DNA of 64,000 bases from Siderastrea siderea (Eukaryota; Cnidaria; Anthozoa; Scleractinia; Rhizangiidae), in assembly GCA_964030785.1 (NCBI GenBank), contig OZ034970.1:21894634-21958633 (forward strand). The letters run 5' to 3'. Below the pieces are notes generated by a model that saw nothing but the letters and a program-made list of their open reading frames with translations, had not been told where the DNA came from and searched no databases. Of this stretch, positions 44,360-52,430 are shown one piece after another. A program made the position numbers and the translations under genes. Each line of letters starts with the position of its first letter. Position 1 is the first letter of the stretch.

Positions 44360-44545
44360 CTAGTACGCCCGCCCCTTTCGACGGGCTAGCCCGTTTCCCG
44401 CCTGTTTAACGAATTTGGTCTTAGTGATTCCACATTCAGAACAAGTACACTTCATCATTGATCTCCCATTTTTGGCTTTTACAACTCTTTCAGAACCAGG
44501 AACGCATTCTGTCTGTTTCTTCTGTTTCACACAATATGATCTCAT
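44360..44545 (-). CDS. Zinc-ribbon protein (DUF5679-like), copy 1
   Basis: The 61-residue protein has YCVKQKKQTECVPG, NGRSMMKCTCSECGITKTKF, a short treble-clef or ribbon with CTCSEC as the clear metal site. A TATCTAAT motif at 44556-44562 precedes the ATG. It ends in an arginine-rich tail just after a GGGAAAC heptamer (44393-44399), where a -1 slip would join it to the PLA2 frame. The copy at 44567-44842 is a tandem duplicate. Confidence 0.8.
   Translation of the reverse strand: MRSYCVKQKKQTECVPGSERVVKAKNGRSMMKCTCSECGITKTKFVKQAGNGLARRKGRAY
44393..44399 (-). promoter_or_regulatory. Candidate -1 frameshift site 1 (GGGAAAC), zinc-ribbon to PLA2
   Basis: Read on the minus strand, G GGA AAC sits in the zero frame of the zinc-ribbon gene (44545 minus 44399 leaves remainder 2 on division by 3). 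Six bases later a stem GCCCGTC / GGCGGGC (44380-44386 with 44367-44373) can form with a six-base loop. Confidence 0.75.
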
Positions 44546-44555
44546 ATACTATTTG

Positions 44556-44562
44556 ATTAGAT
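44556..44562 (-). promoter_or_regulatory. TCTAAT-type motif of zinc-ribbon copy 1
   Basis: ATCTAAT 10 bp above the ATG at 44545. Confidence 0.6.
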
Positions 44563-44566
44563 AAGA

Positions 44567-44842
44567 TTACGGTTCAACTTTCACATTCTCATCACAGTAC
44601 CCTTCTTTATTTTTGTCCAGAATTTCTTGCTTGTAATTCTTTTTTGGTCGAGCCATAAGCACTAGCCTTCTGCCATCCCCTCCTAGTTTGTTTTCAGGCA
44701 GTTTGTCGAATTTCGTTTTTGTAATACCACATTCAGCACAAGTGCAGAAGATCACTACTCTTCCATTTTTTACTTCCACCAATTTTTCAGTGTAAGGAAC
44801 GCATTCTGTCTGTTTCTTCTGTTTCAAACAATAAGATTTCAT
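44567..44842 (-). CDS. Zinc-ribbon protein (DUF5679-like), copy 2
   Basis: The 91-residue protein shares YCLKQKKQTECVP and NGRVVIFCTCAECGITKTKF with copy 1 and has a different, charged C terminus (ARPKKNYKQEILDKNKEG). The upstream DNA repeats that of copy 1 (ATACTATTTGATTAGAT in plus orientation), so promoter and gene were duplicated together. Its role may be the free form of the domain that copy 1 fuses to PLA2. Metal binding is inferred from the cysteines. Confidence 0.8.
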   Translation of the reverse strand: MKSYCLKQKKQTECVPYTEKLVEVKNGRVVIFCTCAECGITKTKFDKLPENKLGGDGRRLVLMARPKKNYKQEILDKNKEGYCDENVKVEP

Positions 44843-44852
44843 ATACTATTTG

Positions 44853-44859
44853 ATTAGAT
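44853..44859 (-). promoter_or_regulatory. TCTAAT-type motif of zinc-ribbon copy 2
   Basis: ATCTAAT 10 bp above the ATG at 44842, with a second overlapping AATCTAATC just upstream. Confidence 0.6.
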
Positions 44860-44863
44860 TAGA

Positions 44864-45694
44864 TTAAGGTTCAATATATACGTTTTCATATTTACCAGTT
44901 TTCGGATTTTTCACCAAACGTATGACAGTACCCTTCTTTGGTTTAGTCCAGAATTTATTGCTTGTCAAACCAGTTTCTTTATTAAAAGCACCTTTTAAGA
45001 TATCACCAGACCAATATCGGTCAAATACATGGTTGGTTGATGGAATTACTTTGCGAGTTATTTGTTCGGCTATTTTGGCTGCCTCGAAAGCTTTACCTTT
45101 ACCTTCACCTCCTTGCTTATTTTTAAAGTAATCAATAATGAAACGATGATTGACACTTTGATCATTCATATCGAAATTTGCATTATGGATGACATTAAGC
45201 ATAGGAACGCCTTTTTGTCTCTCCATTAGATAGTATAAACACCAATACCCACAAAGGACTGAATCTCTCTCTTGGATCTCATCTCCTGAATGAAATATTT
45301 GTTTTCCACTTGTTGATAGATATTTTTGAATCTCTGATGGCATTATTAACCCAAAACTATCAAAGTATTCAGCTACATTTTTACCGTTTCTATATGCTAC
45401 CCAATGCGTACCAGACCCTATTTGGGAATCCAAATTAACAATTCCAACTTCATCTTTCAATATTTTTTGTGGTAATGCATCTCTACTATAAACACCTCTA
45501 AAATGTTTTATTCCCAATTTTTCAACCCAATTCAATAAATCGAAATTACTCAATGGTTTGTTCACGAATTTTACAGAATTGCTCCTAGCAATGGGATTCC
45601 GTTGAATGGACTGTTTTTTCCGAGAAGCAGACCCTTGCCCTTTTTTTTTGATGTTCTTTTTTTTTTGACACCCATCCCGATAGGATTTTTCCAT
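44864..45694 (-). CDS. Adenain-like (Ulp1/C5-type) cysteine protease
   Basis: This probably processes virion precursors. From the nominal ATG at 45694: conserved start PLSNFDLLNWVEKLGIKHF (47-65), catalytic histidine H97 in GTHWVAYRNG, acid D112 in EYFDSFG, and nucleophile C148 in LCGYWC. The about 45 residues before PLSNF overlap the pX-like gene in another frame and no ATG lies near the conserved start, so entry by a -1 frameshift at 45613-45619 is likely. A glycine/lysine linker (GGEGKGKAF) leads to a C-terminal domain ending in RLVKNPKTGKYENVYIEP. Confidence 0.93.
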   Translation of the reverse strand: MEKSYRDGCQKKKNIKKKGQGSASRKKQSIQRNPIARSNSVKFVNKPLSNFDLLNWVEKLGIKHFRGVYSRDALPQKILKDEVGIVNLDSQIGSGTHWVAYRNGKNVAEYFDSFGLIMPSEIQKYLSTSGKQIFHSGDEIQERDSVLCGYWCLYYLMERQKGVPMLNVIHNANFDMNDQSVNHRFIIDYFKNKQGGEGKGKAFEAAKIAEQITRKVIPSTNHVFDRYWSGDILKGAFNKETGLTSNKFWTKPKKGTVIRLVKNPKTGKYENVYIEP

Positions 45695-46455
45695 GAACCA
45701 ATAAATGGAGGTGATGTATAATGCGATGGGACATAGATAGGAACAGATCCTCTTAATCCATGTTTGTCAACCTGCAATCCCCTTCCGGGCTGCCCTGTTT
45801 TTGGTGCATAAACGTTAGCTGATCGTCTTGATCGTCTTCTGTCAACTTGTAATCCCTTTCCTGTTAAAGCATTCAACAACAGAGGAACACCGATAGAAGC
45901 CAAAAGGGTACCAAGAAAGCCCCCAGACTGTGTTTTTGTTGGCTTAACAACGAGTTGACCTCCTGTGTGAAGAGCTGTTACAATTTGTTCTTTCTGCTTT
46001 TTTGTCAATAGATCCTTATGCTTTATCAGTTGATTGATTTTGTCTTGTGGAATCAAAAAACCACCTGATTGTCCCTTTCCAAATATCTTGTCAACACCAA
46101 GACTTGCCAATCCAGACAAAGCTCCTGTTGCTAAAGCAGGTAAAGCTTTTGATGCAGCCTTTGTTGCATAAGGAAGAGCTTTCGCACCAAGTGTCAATAA
46201 TGAACCCCAAAGAGAACCTCCCTCCTGTACGAGATGTCTGATCTGAGTTTTACTGATTTTCAAATCAACACCAGTACCATTATTCATGGCTTTTTGTATA
46301 CGTTTCAACTGTGTTCTCGTAAGCATTAGTTCATCATGACCAGTCAAATCACTTTTTGTCAATCGTATCGTTATCGCTGATTTATTTGACAAAGCTTTTG
46401 CCAGTTTTTCTTTCTGTCCGGCAGATAAATTTACTCCATATTTAACATATGACAT
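45571..46455 (-). CDS. pX/pVI-like minor virion protein with hydrophobic Gly/Ala-rich segment
   Basis: The 294-residue protein starts MSYVKYGVNLSAGQKEKLAK and includes SAITIRLTKSDLTG, repeated later as QLVVKPTKTQ-type blocks. Two hydrophobic stretches (SLLTLGAKALPYATKAASKA and LGTLLASIGVPLLLNALTGK) could be membrane-active, and the tail is basic (KKKRTSKKKGKG) ending NSPFNGIPLLGAIL. This layout resembles adenovirus-type cement/core proteins and proteins at the same place in other Polintons. A TCTAAC variant (46474-46480) lies upstream. An in-frame AAAAAAC heptamer sits 13 codons before its stop, inside the overlap with the protease. Function is inferred from composition and position. Confidence 0.75.
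   Translation of the reverse strand: MSYVKYGVNLSAGQKEKLAKALSNKSAITIRLTKSDLTGHDELMLTRTQLKRIQKAMNNGTGVDLKISKTQIRHLVQEGGSLWGSLLTLGAKALPYATKAASKALPALATGALSGLASLGVDKIFGKGQSGGFLIPQDKINQLIKHKDLLTKKQKEQIVTALHTGGQLVVKPTKTQSGGFLGTLLASIGVPLLLNALTGKGLQVDRRRSRRSANVYAPKTGQPGRGLQVDKHGLRGSVPIYVPSHYTSPPFIGSWKNPIGMGVKKKRTSKKKGKGLLLGKNSPFNGIPLLGAIL
45613..45619 (-). promoter_or_regulatory. Candidate -1 frameshift site 3 (AAAAAAC), pX-like to protease
   Basis: A AAA AAC is in the zero frame of the pX-like gene, 13 codons before its stop, inside the 124-nt overlap with the protease frame. Downstream structure is weaker: ATTGCT/AGCAAT hairpin about 20 bases on, and a possible longer stem TTCA/TGAA. Confidence 0.65.
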
Positions 46456-46473
46456 ATCTTGTATATGATATAT

Positions 46474-46480
46474 GTTAGAT
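46474..46480 (-). promoter_or_regulatory. TCTAAC variant motif of the pX-like gene
   Basis: ATCTAAC about 18 bp above the ATG at 46455. Confidence 0.45.
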
Positions 46481-46499
46481 TAAATATATGTTTTTATCA

Positions 46500-46682
46500 T
46501 ATTAATCATATCCACATACTATTCTTTCGATAAAAATCATTCCATTCGTAAAAATTATTCCATTCACTATTCCTTTGATGAAATTTATATCCACATACTA
46601 TTCTTTTGATAAAAATTATTCCATTCACTATTCTTTTGACAAAACTCATATCCATTTACTATTGTTTAGACAATTATTCCAT
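46500..46682. repeat. Imperfect tandem repeat between pX-like and capsid genes
   Basis: ATATCCACATACTATTCTTT units begin at 46508, 46587 and (diverged) 46648, mixed with ATTCCATTCACTATTC. The array lies directly after the capsid gene stop and upstream of the pX-like promoter. It may be regulatory or just an expansion. Confidence 0.7.
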
Positions 46683-47963
46683 TTATCGGAAAAGCAGCTT
46701 GCCGTTCTGCTGGACTAGTTCAGCTGCCTGTTCATACAAAGTTAGGGCGTAGACTGAATAGGCGGCAGCTGTTGTTCCTGAAAGCTCATAACGAAAAGTC
46801 AGTTTTGTTGTACCATCTCTGATGTCTGCTTTCTGTTTCGTGAGATCGAAATACAGAAATGGGAAAATTGTCTGGAAATTTGAGATATCTAAAAGAGACC
46901 CCTCGCTATATTCAGAATTCTTGTGAACGTATTTCAGAACATCTCTGTACACCCTGCTGAGATCTGTTGCTGGTGTGTAATGAATCTCAGGATACTCATT
47001 GCCATTGCCTACTTCAAGATGACAATTCTGAAGAGTCCTGGGATCTGTACTGACTGAAAATGTGTTGTAAAGAAAAGGATTACTCGTCTGTGAATTAATA
47101 GCTGCATCGTTGATGATGAAAACAAAAACATGCCGGGGTTTTGAGATACCTGAAGAAATCTTGAAATGACCAGCTCTCTGTGTAGTTGAATTACTCCTCT
47201 CAATGTTCTCACGGAGGTATGACCATTTATACGGTTTCAGAAATTTGTCCATATACATACTTTGTCCTTCACTATTGAATGTTATTCGTGGTACAATCAG
47301 TTGCAACTTTGTTAGAATGACTCTGCAATTAGCACCGGCTTGCCAGATTAAATTAGCATCCGATTCAAACTCAATGTTCAATTCCAGTCGACCTGATGGC
47401 AGTAGATTTCTTTCAAGAGCTTCAAAAAATGAATATCTGTTAAGAGGCAATTCTCTTGTAACCGTACTTGATGTACCCAGAAGCAGTTTCCTTTCAGCAA
47501 ATCCTTTGTTATATGTTGCCTCTGCTACACGTTCTTCAGCTGCCCTGCTAGTATCTAGATGGAAGAACTCGTTGGTAGCAGTTGATTGTGCGTAACCTGG
47601 AGAATATTCAAGCAGGGATTTGATATTGACACAGTGATTGGCGTCGTTGCAATCGTACACCTTTTTCCCGTTGAGTTTGATATCAAAATTCCTTATGAAA
47701 CTATGAATTGAATTGACAATACCGTTTTGGTCATTTCCAGCAATGTTGGTACCGTCTGCCAGTTTGTTCACTTTAAAACTTATTCCGATACGCGCATTGT
47801 ACCAGTCAAAAGGAGTAACTTCTCCTGAATTATCAACAACAAACCGATACCCGTCTTTCTTTTGAGAACGATTGTTGGCGACAACAGAATTCAGTGGTGT
47901 TTCAAGCTCGAAAATAACATCTTCGTATCTCTCGACATATTTTGGGTTTCTATAAGATTCCAT
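46683..47963 (-). CDS. Major capsid protein (double jelly-roll type)
   Basis: The intact 426-residue protein contains FDIKLNGKKVYDCNDANHCV, IKSLLEYSPGYAQSTATNEF and ELPLNRYSFFEALERNLLPS, blocks I associate with Polinton/adintovirus hexon-like capsid proteins, followed by a second beta-rich half (RHVFVFIINDAAIN, LTFRYELSGTTAAAYSVY). It is shorter than many virus hexons. The TCTAAT motif lies at 47969-47975, 6 bp above the ATG. It would form the trimeric building block of an icosahedral shell. Assignment rests on family pattern and order, not on a search. Confidence 0.85.
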   Translation of the reverse strand: MESYRNPKYVERYEDVIFELETPLNSVVANNRSQKKDGYRFVVDNSGEVTPFDWYNARIGISFKVNKLADGTNIAGNDQNGIVNSIHSFIRNFDIKLNGKKVYDCNDANHCVNIKSLLEYSPGYAQSTATNEFFHLDTSRAAEERVAEATYNKGFAERKLLLGTSSTVTRELPLNRYSFFEALERNLLPSGRLELNIEFESDANLIWQAGANCRVILTKLQLIVPRITFNSEGQSMYMDKFLKPYKWSYLRENIERSNSTTQRAGHFKISSGISKPRHVFVFIINDAAINSQTSNPFLYNTFSVSTDPRTLQNCHLEVGNGNEYPEIHYTPATDLSRVYRDVLKYVHKNSEYSEGSLLDISNFQTIFPFLYFDLTKQKADIRDGTTKLTFRYELSGTTAAAYSVYALTLYEQAAELVQQNGKLLFR

Positions 47964-47968
47964 ATATC

Positions 47969-47975
47969 ATTAGAT
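47969..47975 (-). promoter_or_regulatory. TCTAAT motif of the major capsid gene
   Basis: ATCTAAT then GATAT and the ATG at 47963. Confidence 0.65.
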
Positions 47976-47984
47976 TATATAATT

Positions 47985-48104
47985 TTACCTTCTGATTTTA
48001 CCTCCCGATATAAGTCGATTGACCCTCTCAGCAATTTCGAAATCAGTCAATGGTCTTTCATTAGCTTTACTAATAGTTTGTTGTTCTGGTTGTTGACCTA
48101 TGTT
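47985..48104 (-). pseudogene. 3' fragment of the core-like gene, cut off by an insertion
   Basis: On the minus strand an open frame reads into ERPLTDFEIAERVNRLISGG and stops at 47985-47987 just upstream of the capsid gene promoter. It directly abuts the 2.06-kb insertion and looks like the C terminus of the gene whose 5' part is at 50164-50430. Its frame differs from that part across the duplicated target site, so an indel occurred too. Confidence 0.6.
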
Positions 48105-50162
48105 GAAAACATAGGGTCTTAGTCAGCGTGAAGTTTTTCGCTTTCTATGTTTGTTTGTTTGTTTGTATGTATGTATGTATGTATTTTTGATCCGGGGGGG
48201 AAATCTCATGTGAGACGGGCGGGAATGTTCGTCGGAAAATTTAAATTAAAGCTATGCTAAAACAGACGGAGAAAGCGAGACGACGTGCATCCATGCACCT
48301 TTCACATGGGAGTACACCCCCCGGGGGAATTTATGTGGCACTATGTGGCACCAATCAGATTGAGGCTACTAAGCTAAGAGTACATTCTACCAATGAAAGA
48401 GCTGGTTAGAATTCGCTTACTGAAGCTGAAGGTCAGACAAGGTTAAGCTTACCGGCCATGTCGAATGTACATATGGGGACGGAAACGATCAGCGCAAATG
48501 TGCTTTTCTACTTTTACCTCTCGAATATTATATTTTCAGTAAAGGCTTGGTGTGGTGGAATTGATGGTAATTTCCTAACGCTATTGTAAGGGCAGGTAAA
48601 ATTGAACTTTGTCGTGGCCAACGGTGGAACGTGAGTACTTGACAAAAACAATTACATGTAACATCGTTCCAAAAATAGACTTGTTGACGAGAAACTGTAA
48701 TTTAATTTGTTCTTTTATGATTTGTGTTATGAAACAGCTGTTTTGGTTATGTATCTTTTAGCAAGATGTTGATTAAAAAGATTGTATCTGTGCTTGATAC
48801 GGATAATTTTCACTGTACTTTGCAAGGTTTTTGAAACCGCTTTGTTTGGTAATTTGAAATTTATAGCGACGTGTTTATAAGATTGCAATTTGCATAAATT
48901 AGCTTGTTTATTCAAGCGTGTCAGTAGGTTTTTAAACCTGTTTTCTCTTCCCAAAATGCGGTTTAGTTTTAGTTTACGATGTTGTGACCATGATTTATAT
49001 CAGTCACATCCACAGATTTTCCAGCCGACAGAAATGATTTCTTTCTTGGTTTTATCATATACGGGAACATATGGTTTTTGAATTTTTTTAGCGACGTGTT
49101 TAAGATAGCAATTTGCATAGATTAGCTTGTTCAAGCGTGTCTGTAGGTTTATAAACCTGTAATGTATACGGTAACATGGCGAGTTCACGGTACGCTCAAG
49201 CTCGGAAACTTCGTTAACTGCAAAACCAAAATGTACTTTTGAATCGTCTGGCAAAGGAATATGAAATACTCCCAGAAGGTGCGAATCTTTCTGTCGAAAT
49301 TGTTCGAGAATTCCTTACAGCGGGGCATTTTTTGGAGAACTCGGCCAGCTGCTGGCCATGTCATCTTAACACGACAAAAAGTGAAAAGTCCTAAAAAGTA
49401 CAACAAATCACAGTTTACTTAAAGAAAACAAAATACCAGTCTGCGTAGTCTGCATGGTCTGCAGTCTGCACAGTCTGCAGGCTACATTTTAACATGACCG
49501 CAATGACTGTCCTCTCCTCAAATTATTATCTACTACACTTATTTCTTTCACATCTTGTTGTGAGCTGGATTTATATTCTTCAGTAATATGCAGACAATCA
49601 TTAGTTGACCTTAACTGAGGTTTCAGTTTTAAATTTAATTTGAAGTTTTTATGCAGTCGTTTTGTTCTAGTGTCAGTTTGACTTTTAAGCCTGTAGCCTA
49701 CTAGCCCGATGGTTGCTCTATCTCCAATTTTGGTCCAACTGGGTTTTTAGCGGGATGTTTTTTTGCATTCCAAGGGTATTGCTGAGTAAACGAAAAAGCT
49801 GTTTTAGGCCTAGTTCAGACGCCGTACCTCTCATGGGCCGTACCAAATACATTTTCGCTCCTAGGTCGTATTTAAGTGGCAAACTTTGCCGTACTCTGAG
49901 ATTTTGGCTTGCCTAATTGAAATCTGTCGAAAAAACTCATTTGGACACCGTACAACTGCCAAAAAACTACGTACTACTTGGTACGACACATGGGAGGTGC
50001 AGCGTCTGAACTGGGCTTTATGCACTCAGGTGCTATAGTGGAGGGGGGAAGTATTTGCAAGAATAATCGCGTGTTGTTTTGTCCTCAGAGTATGTCTTAA
50101 AAATCGCAAATAAGCGAGGATAAGACTTGTCATTTCAACATAGGTCAAGCATGCAATGCGTG
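48105..50162. mobile_element. 2.06-kb insertion in the Polinton core-like gene
   Basis: The 8-bp sequence CCTATGTT flanks it (48097-48104 and 50163-50170), as expected for a hAT-type target duplication. A 16-bp inverted pair, TTGACCTATGTTGAAA at 48093 and its inverse at 50133, overlaps the ends. Base composition is like the host flanks rather than the Polinton. Inside: a TTTG/TATG microsatellite (48148-48183), a direct repeat of about 75 bp (48865-48940 and 49090-49165), and CTGCAGTCTGCACAGTCTGC-type repeats near 49440. No transposase is recognisable. Confidence 0.65.
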
Positions 50163-50163
50163 C

Positions 50164-50430
50164 CTATGTTTTCTTGCTTAGCAATTGAATGATTCTATCT
50201 CCTGCTTTATTACCAAGATGTTCCCCTGTTTTTGTAGCTGCTTTTGTTGCTGCAGTGGTAGCTGCTTTTTTAGCTATTTCCTTAGCTGTTTTACCAAATA
50301 GCTTGCTTCCAACTGATTTGAAAATATCCATCAATCCTTCACCGTGTATTTCTCCAGAATGAATATGTTTTTTTACATATCTACCAATTTCTGGATCGAA
50401 TCTCCTCTTTAATTCACTTTGACGTGTCAT
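50164..50430 (-). pseudogene. Core-like basic protein, 5' part
   Basis: The 88-residue frame starts MTRQSELKRRFDPEIGRYVK, contains GLMDIFKSVGSKLFGKTAKE and a long alanine/lysine-rich helix (KKAATTAATKAATKTGEHLG), and stops in the duplicated target site of the insertion. Basic Ala/Lys-rich proteins at this position are likely to be capsid-internal or membrane-interacting. The probable C terminus lies at 47985-48104. The TCTAAT motif is at 50441-50447. The truncated product could still be made. Confidence 0.7.
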
Positions 50431-50440
50431 ATATCAATAT

Positions 50441-50447
50441 ATTAGAT
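50441..50447 (-). promoter_or_regulatory. TCTAAT motif of the core-like gene
   Basis: TTATCTAATATATTGATAT leads directly into the ATG at 50430. Confidence 0.65.
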
Positions 50448-51206
50448 AAAACTGGATCGTAGGATCAAACTCATGTGCCAATCGATACCATTCAAATCTA
50501 TTGGTCTTCCTATTGAATCTGTCAATGTGATGCGCATTTCAGAGATTATGGTTTTTGAAACTGGTGAGAAAAGCGCACGTCGTGGTTCAAATGTGAATGG
50601 ATAGGATCTAGTCAGATTGTCGGTTGGTATTATAGTTAAAGTGTTGCTGAATTTTCCATCTGTAATGGAATCTGTGACAACATCACAATTGACATGGATA
50701 GAGTCGACAGAATTGGTGATATTTGGTAATTTAGTGCTATAACTTGTTGTTGTTATAATTTTAGGTTCGAATCCAATTAAATCACCAAAATTTGAATTCC
50801 GTATATCTAATCTCCACTGATTACCAAGTTGAACAACAACCCGATAACTTGACAAGACAAAATAAATCTTCACCCCAACTTGATTATTACTCGGTTGATC
50901 ACCGTTATCTGTAATAACCTGATTTATAAATTCGCTGAGATCGTCGTAAGAATACATACCGTCAACAAAATTGATAGTTTTCCAACTAGTTCCATTATCT
51001 TTCGAATATTTAATTGAATTGTTTCCGTATTCAGCATTGATGTTATGCCATGAGTACGTCATTGATACTCGATCTACTGCCAATTCATGATGCATCTCAT
51101 TATCCAGATGCATGATGGGGTCAAATTTGATTGTGAAATCCTCAGGACGAGATCTTCCAATTTTCTGACGATTTACTGAATTGATATTAATTGCTCGTTC
51201 TTGCAT
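50442..51206 (-). CDS. Minor capsid (penton-like, single jelly-roll) protein
   Basis: The intact 254-residue beta-rich protein starts MQERAININSVNRQKIGRSR, then PEDFTIKFDP and HELAVDRVSMTYSWHNI, and ends SIGRPIDLNGIDWHMSLILR. Size, beta content and place between the core-like and coiled-coil genes match the penton-type vertex proteins of Polintons. It would close the five-fold vertices of the capsid built from the major capsid protein. Two overlapping ATTAGAT motifs (51212 onward) give a strong TCTAAT element above the start. Confidence 0.83.
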   Translation of the reverse strand: MQERAININSVNRQKIGRSRPEDFTIKFDPIMHLDNEMHHELAVDRVSMTYSWHNINAEYGNNSIKYSKDNGTSWKTINFVDGMYSYDDLSEFINQVITDNGDQPSNNQVGVKIYFVLSSYRVVVQLGNQWRLDIRNSNFGDLIGFEPKIITTTSYSTKLPNITNSVDSIHVNCDVVTDSITDGKFSNTLTIIPTDNLTRSYPFTFEPRRALFSPVSKTIISEMRITLTDSIGRPIDLNGIDWHMSLILRSSFI

Positions 51207-51211
51207 ATATC

Positions 51212-51218
51212 ATTAGAT
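51212..51218 (-). promoter_or_regulatory. TCTAAT motif of the penton-like gene
   Basis: TTATCTAATCTAATGATAT leads directly into the ATG at 51206. The motif is doubled. Confidence 0.65.
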
Positions 51219-51235
51219 TAGATAAACATTTTAAA

Positions 51236-52360
51236 TTACAATTGGATGACATAACTTTTCAACAGATCGTTAAGCTGATTGGCGTTAATTTTACCAAGTT
51301 CATATAATTTATGTACTATCTCAGACATTTCACTCTTTGCACCATCATTACCTGCCAATATGCTGCCTCCAAGAAGCTCCATCCGATTGATGAGATCATT
51401 AACATTATTATAATAGACTACACCTGACCCAAGTTTGGAGAATTTCTTAGAAGTTCTGTGGATAGGTATCTCACTTAGTTTAGTCAATTGATTGAAAACC
51501 ATCTTTGAAAGGTCACTATACTTCTTTTTGCTATTAAATCTCTTTGTTAGCAGATCAAGAGTGTCGAAATCAACCTTTTTATCAAGTACTTTCTCACCAT
51601 CTTTTTTCGCCACCAGATGCAACTGTCCCATCAATTTTGGAACATCAATCATCAGATTACCATATTGACCACCAGATGATATCTTGTACGCATTTCTTTT
51701 TGGTTGTGTATAACCCTTACCAACTGTTTTTAGACCTTCTGGAAAAATTTGTATACGTTTTCTGTATTTTTGTAACAACTTTATGTCTTTGTCTAAATCA
51801 TCAATCTGGTCTTTATTTTTTTTTCGATTTTTTTTGGTAGTAGATAAATGACCCTTCTGTATACCTATTTGTTTTATTTGTTCACCAAGTTCTGCGTTGA
51901 ATTCATTAATGTCCAGGAGTCCATCAATTGATTGTTTTAATACATGACTAGGAGGACTTAATTTATACTCCATTAATTTTAGTATTTCATCATCATCAAA
52001 ACCAGCCTCAAAATTAGACTGCAATCCAGGTTTCATCATTTCTGGTTCATAATCAATAGGAAGTTTCGTTTCTTGCTGTTTTTCATCAGGTAATTGCTGA
52101 AACATAAGAAGATCTTCAAGCCCTGATGTTAATGCTTTTTGGTTTTTCTGTAACTGTTCAAGCATTTTGTCCTGTTTCTCATCGATTGTTTGTTTGACAT
52201 CCTCTTGAGCTTTAACAATCGGCTTATATACTTCAGATAATTCTTCCTGAATATCCTGTCTTCCATGTTCAAATTCTTTTAGCGTGTTTCTTACATTACT
52301 TACTTGTTTACCGACATTAATTTTAGCCTCTGATATTTTCTTCATTCTTTGAATGTCCAT
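51236..52360 (-). CDS. Coiled-coil virion protein (unknown precise role)
   Basis: The 374-residue protein begins with about 110 residues of strong heptad character (KEFEHGRQDIQEELSEVYKP, DEKQDKMLEQLQKNQKALTS), has a second helical region (IDDLDKDIKLLQKYRKRIQI) and a globular C-terminal part with SGGQYGNLMIDVPKLMGQLH and LLTKRFNSKKKYSDLSKMVF. Similar proteins sit beside the ATPase in other cnidarian Polintons, to my recollection. It starts divergently from the packaging ATPase, sharing a 70-bp promoter region. A structural or scaffold role is likely. Confidence 0.7.
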   Translation of the reverse strand: MDIQRMKKISEAKINVGKQVSNVRNTLKEFEHGRQDIQEELSEVYKPIVKAQEDVKQTIDEKQDKMLEQLQKNQKALTSGLEDLLMFQQLPDEKQQETKLPIDYEPEMMKPGLQSNFEAGFDDDEILKLMEYKLSPPSHVLKQSIDGLLDINEFNAELGEQIKQIGIQKGHLSTTKKNRKKNKDQIDDLDKDIKLLQKYRKRIQIFPEGLKTVGKGYTQPKRNAYKISSGGQYGNLMIDVPKLMGQLHLVAKKDGEKVLDKKVDFDTLDLLTKRFNSKKKYSDLSKMVFNQLTKLSEIPIHRTSKKFSKLGSGVVYYNNVNDLINRMELLGGSILAGNDGAKSEMSEIVHKLYELGKINANQLNDLLKSYVIQL

Positions 52361-52430
52361 AATATATATTGCTTAGATAAAGTTATCTCAACTTATCTTA
52401 ACTTATCTCAAGTTATCTAATGTATTATAT
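52361..52430. promoter_or_regulatory. Divergent promoter region with TTATCT repeats
   Basis: Seventy bases separate the coiled-coil gene (minus) and the ATPase gene (plus). Four TTATCT copies about 10 bp apart (52383, 52393, 52403, 52413) end in the ATCTAAT motif before the ATPase, and CTTAGAT at 52372-52378 serves the other side. Regular spacing near one helical turn suggests protein binding. Confidence 0.6.

Noticed and set aside
48105..50162. Insertion as an intron or intein of the core-like gene
   Set aside because: It is flanked by an 8-bp duplication, is non-coding, and has host-like composition; no intein motifs and no plausible splice pair restores a frame.
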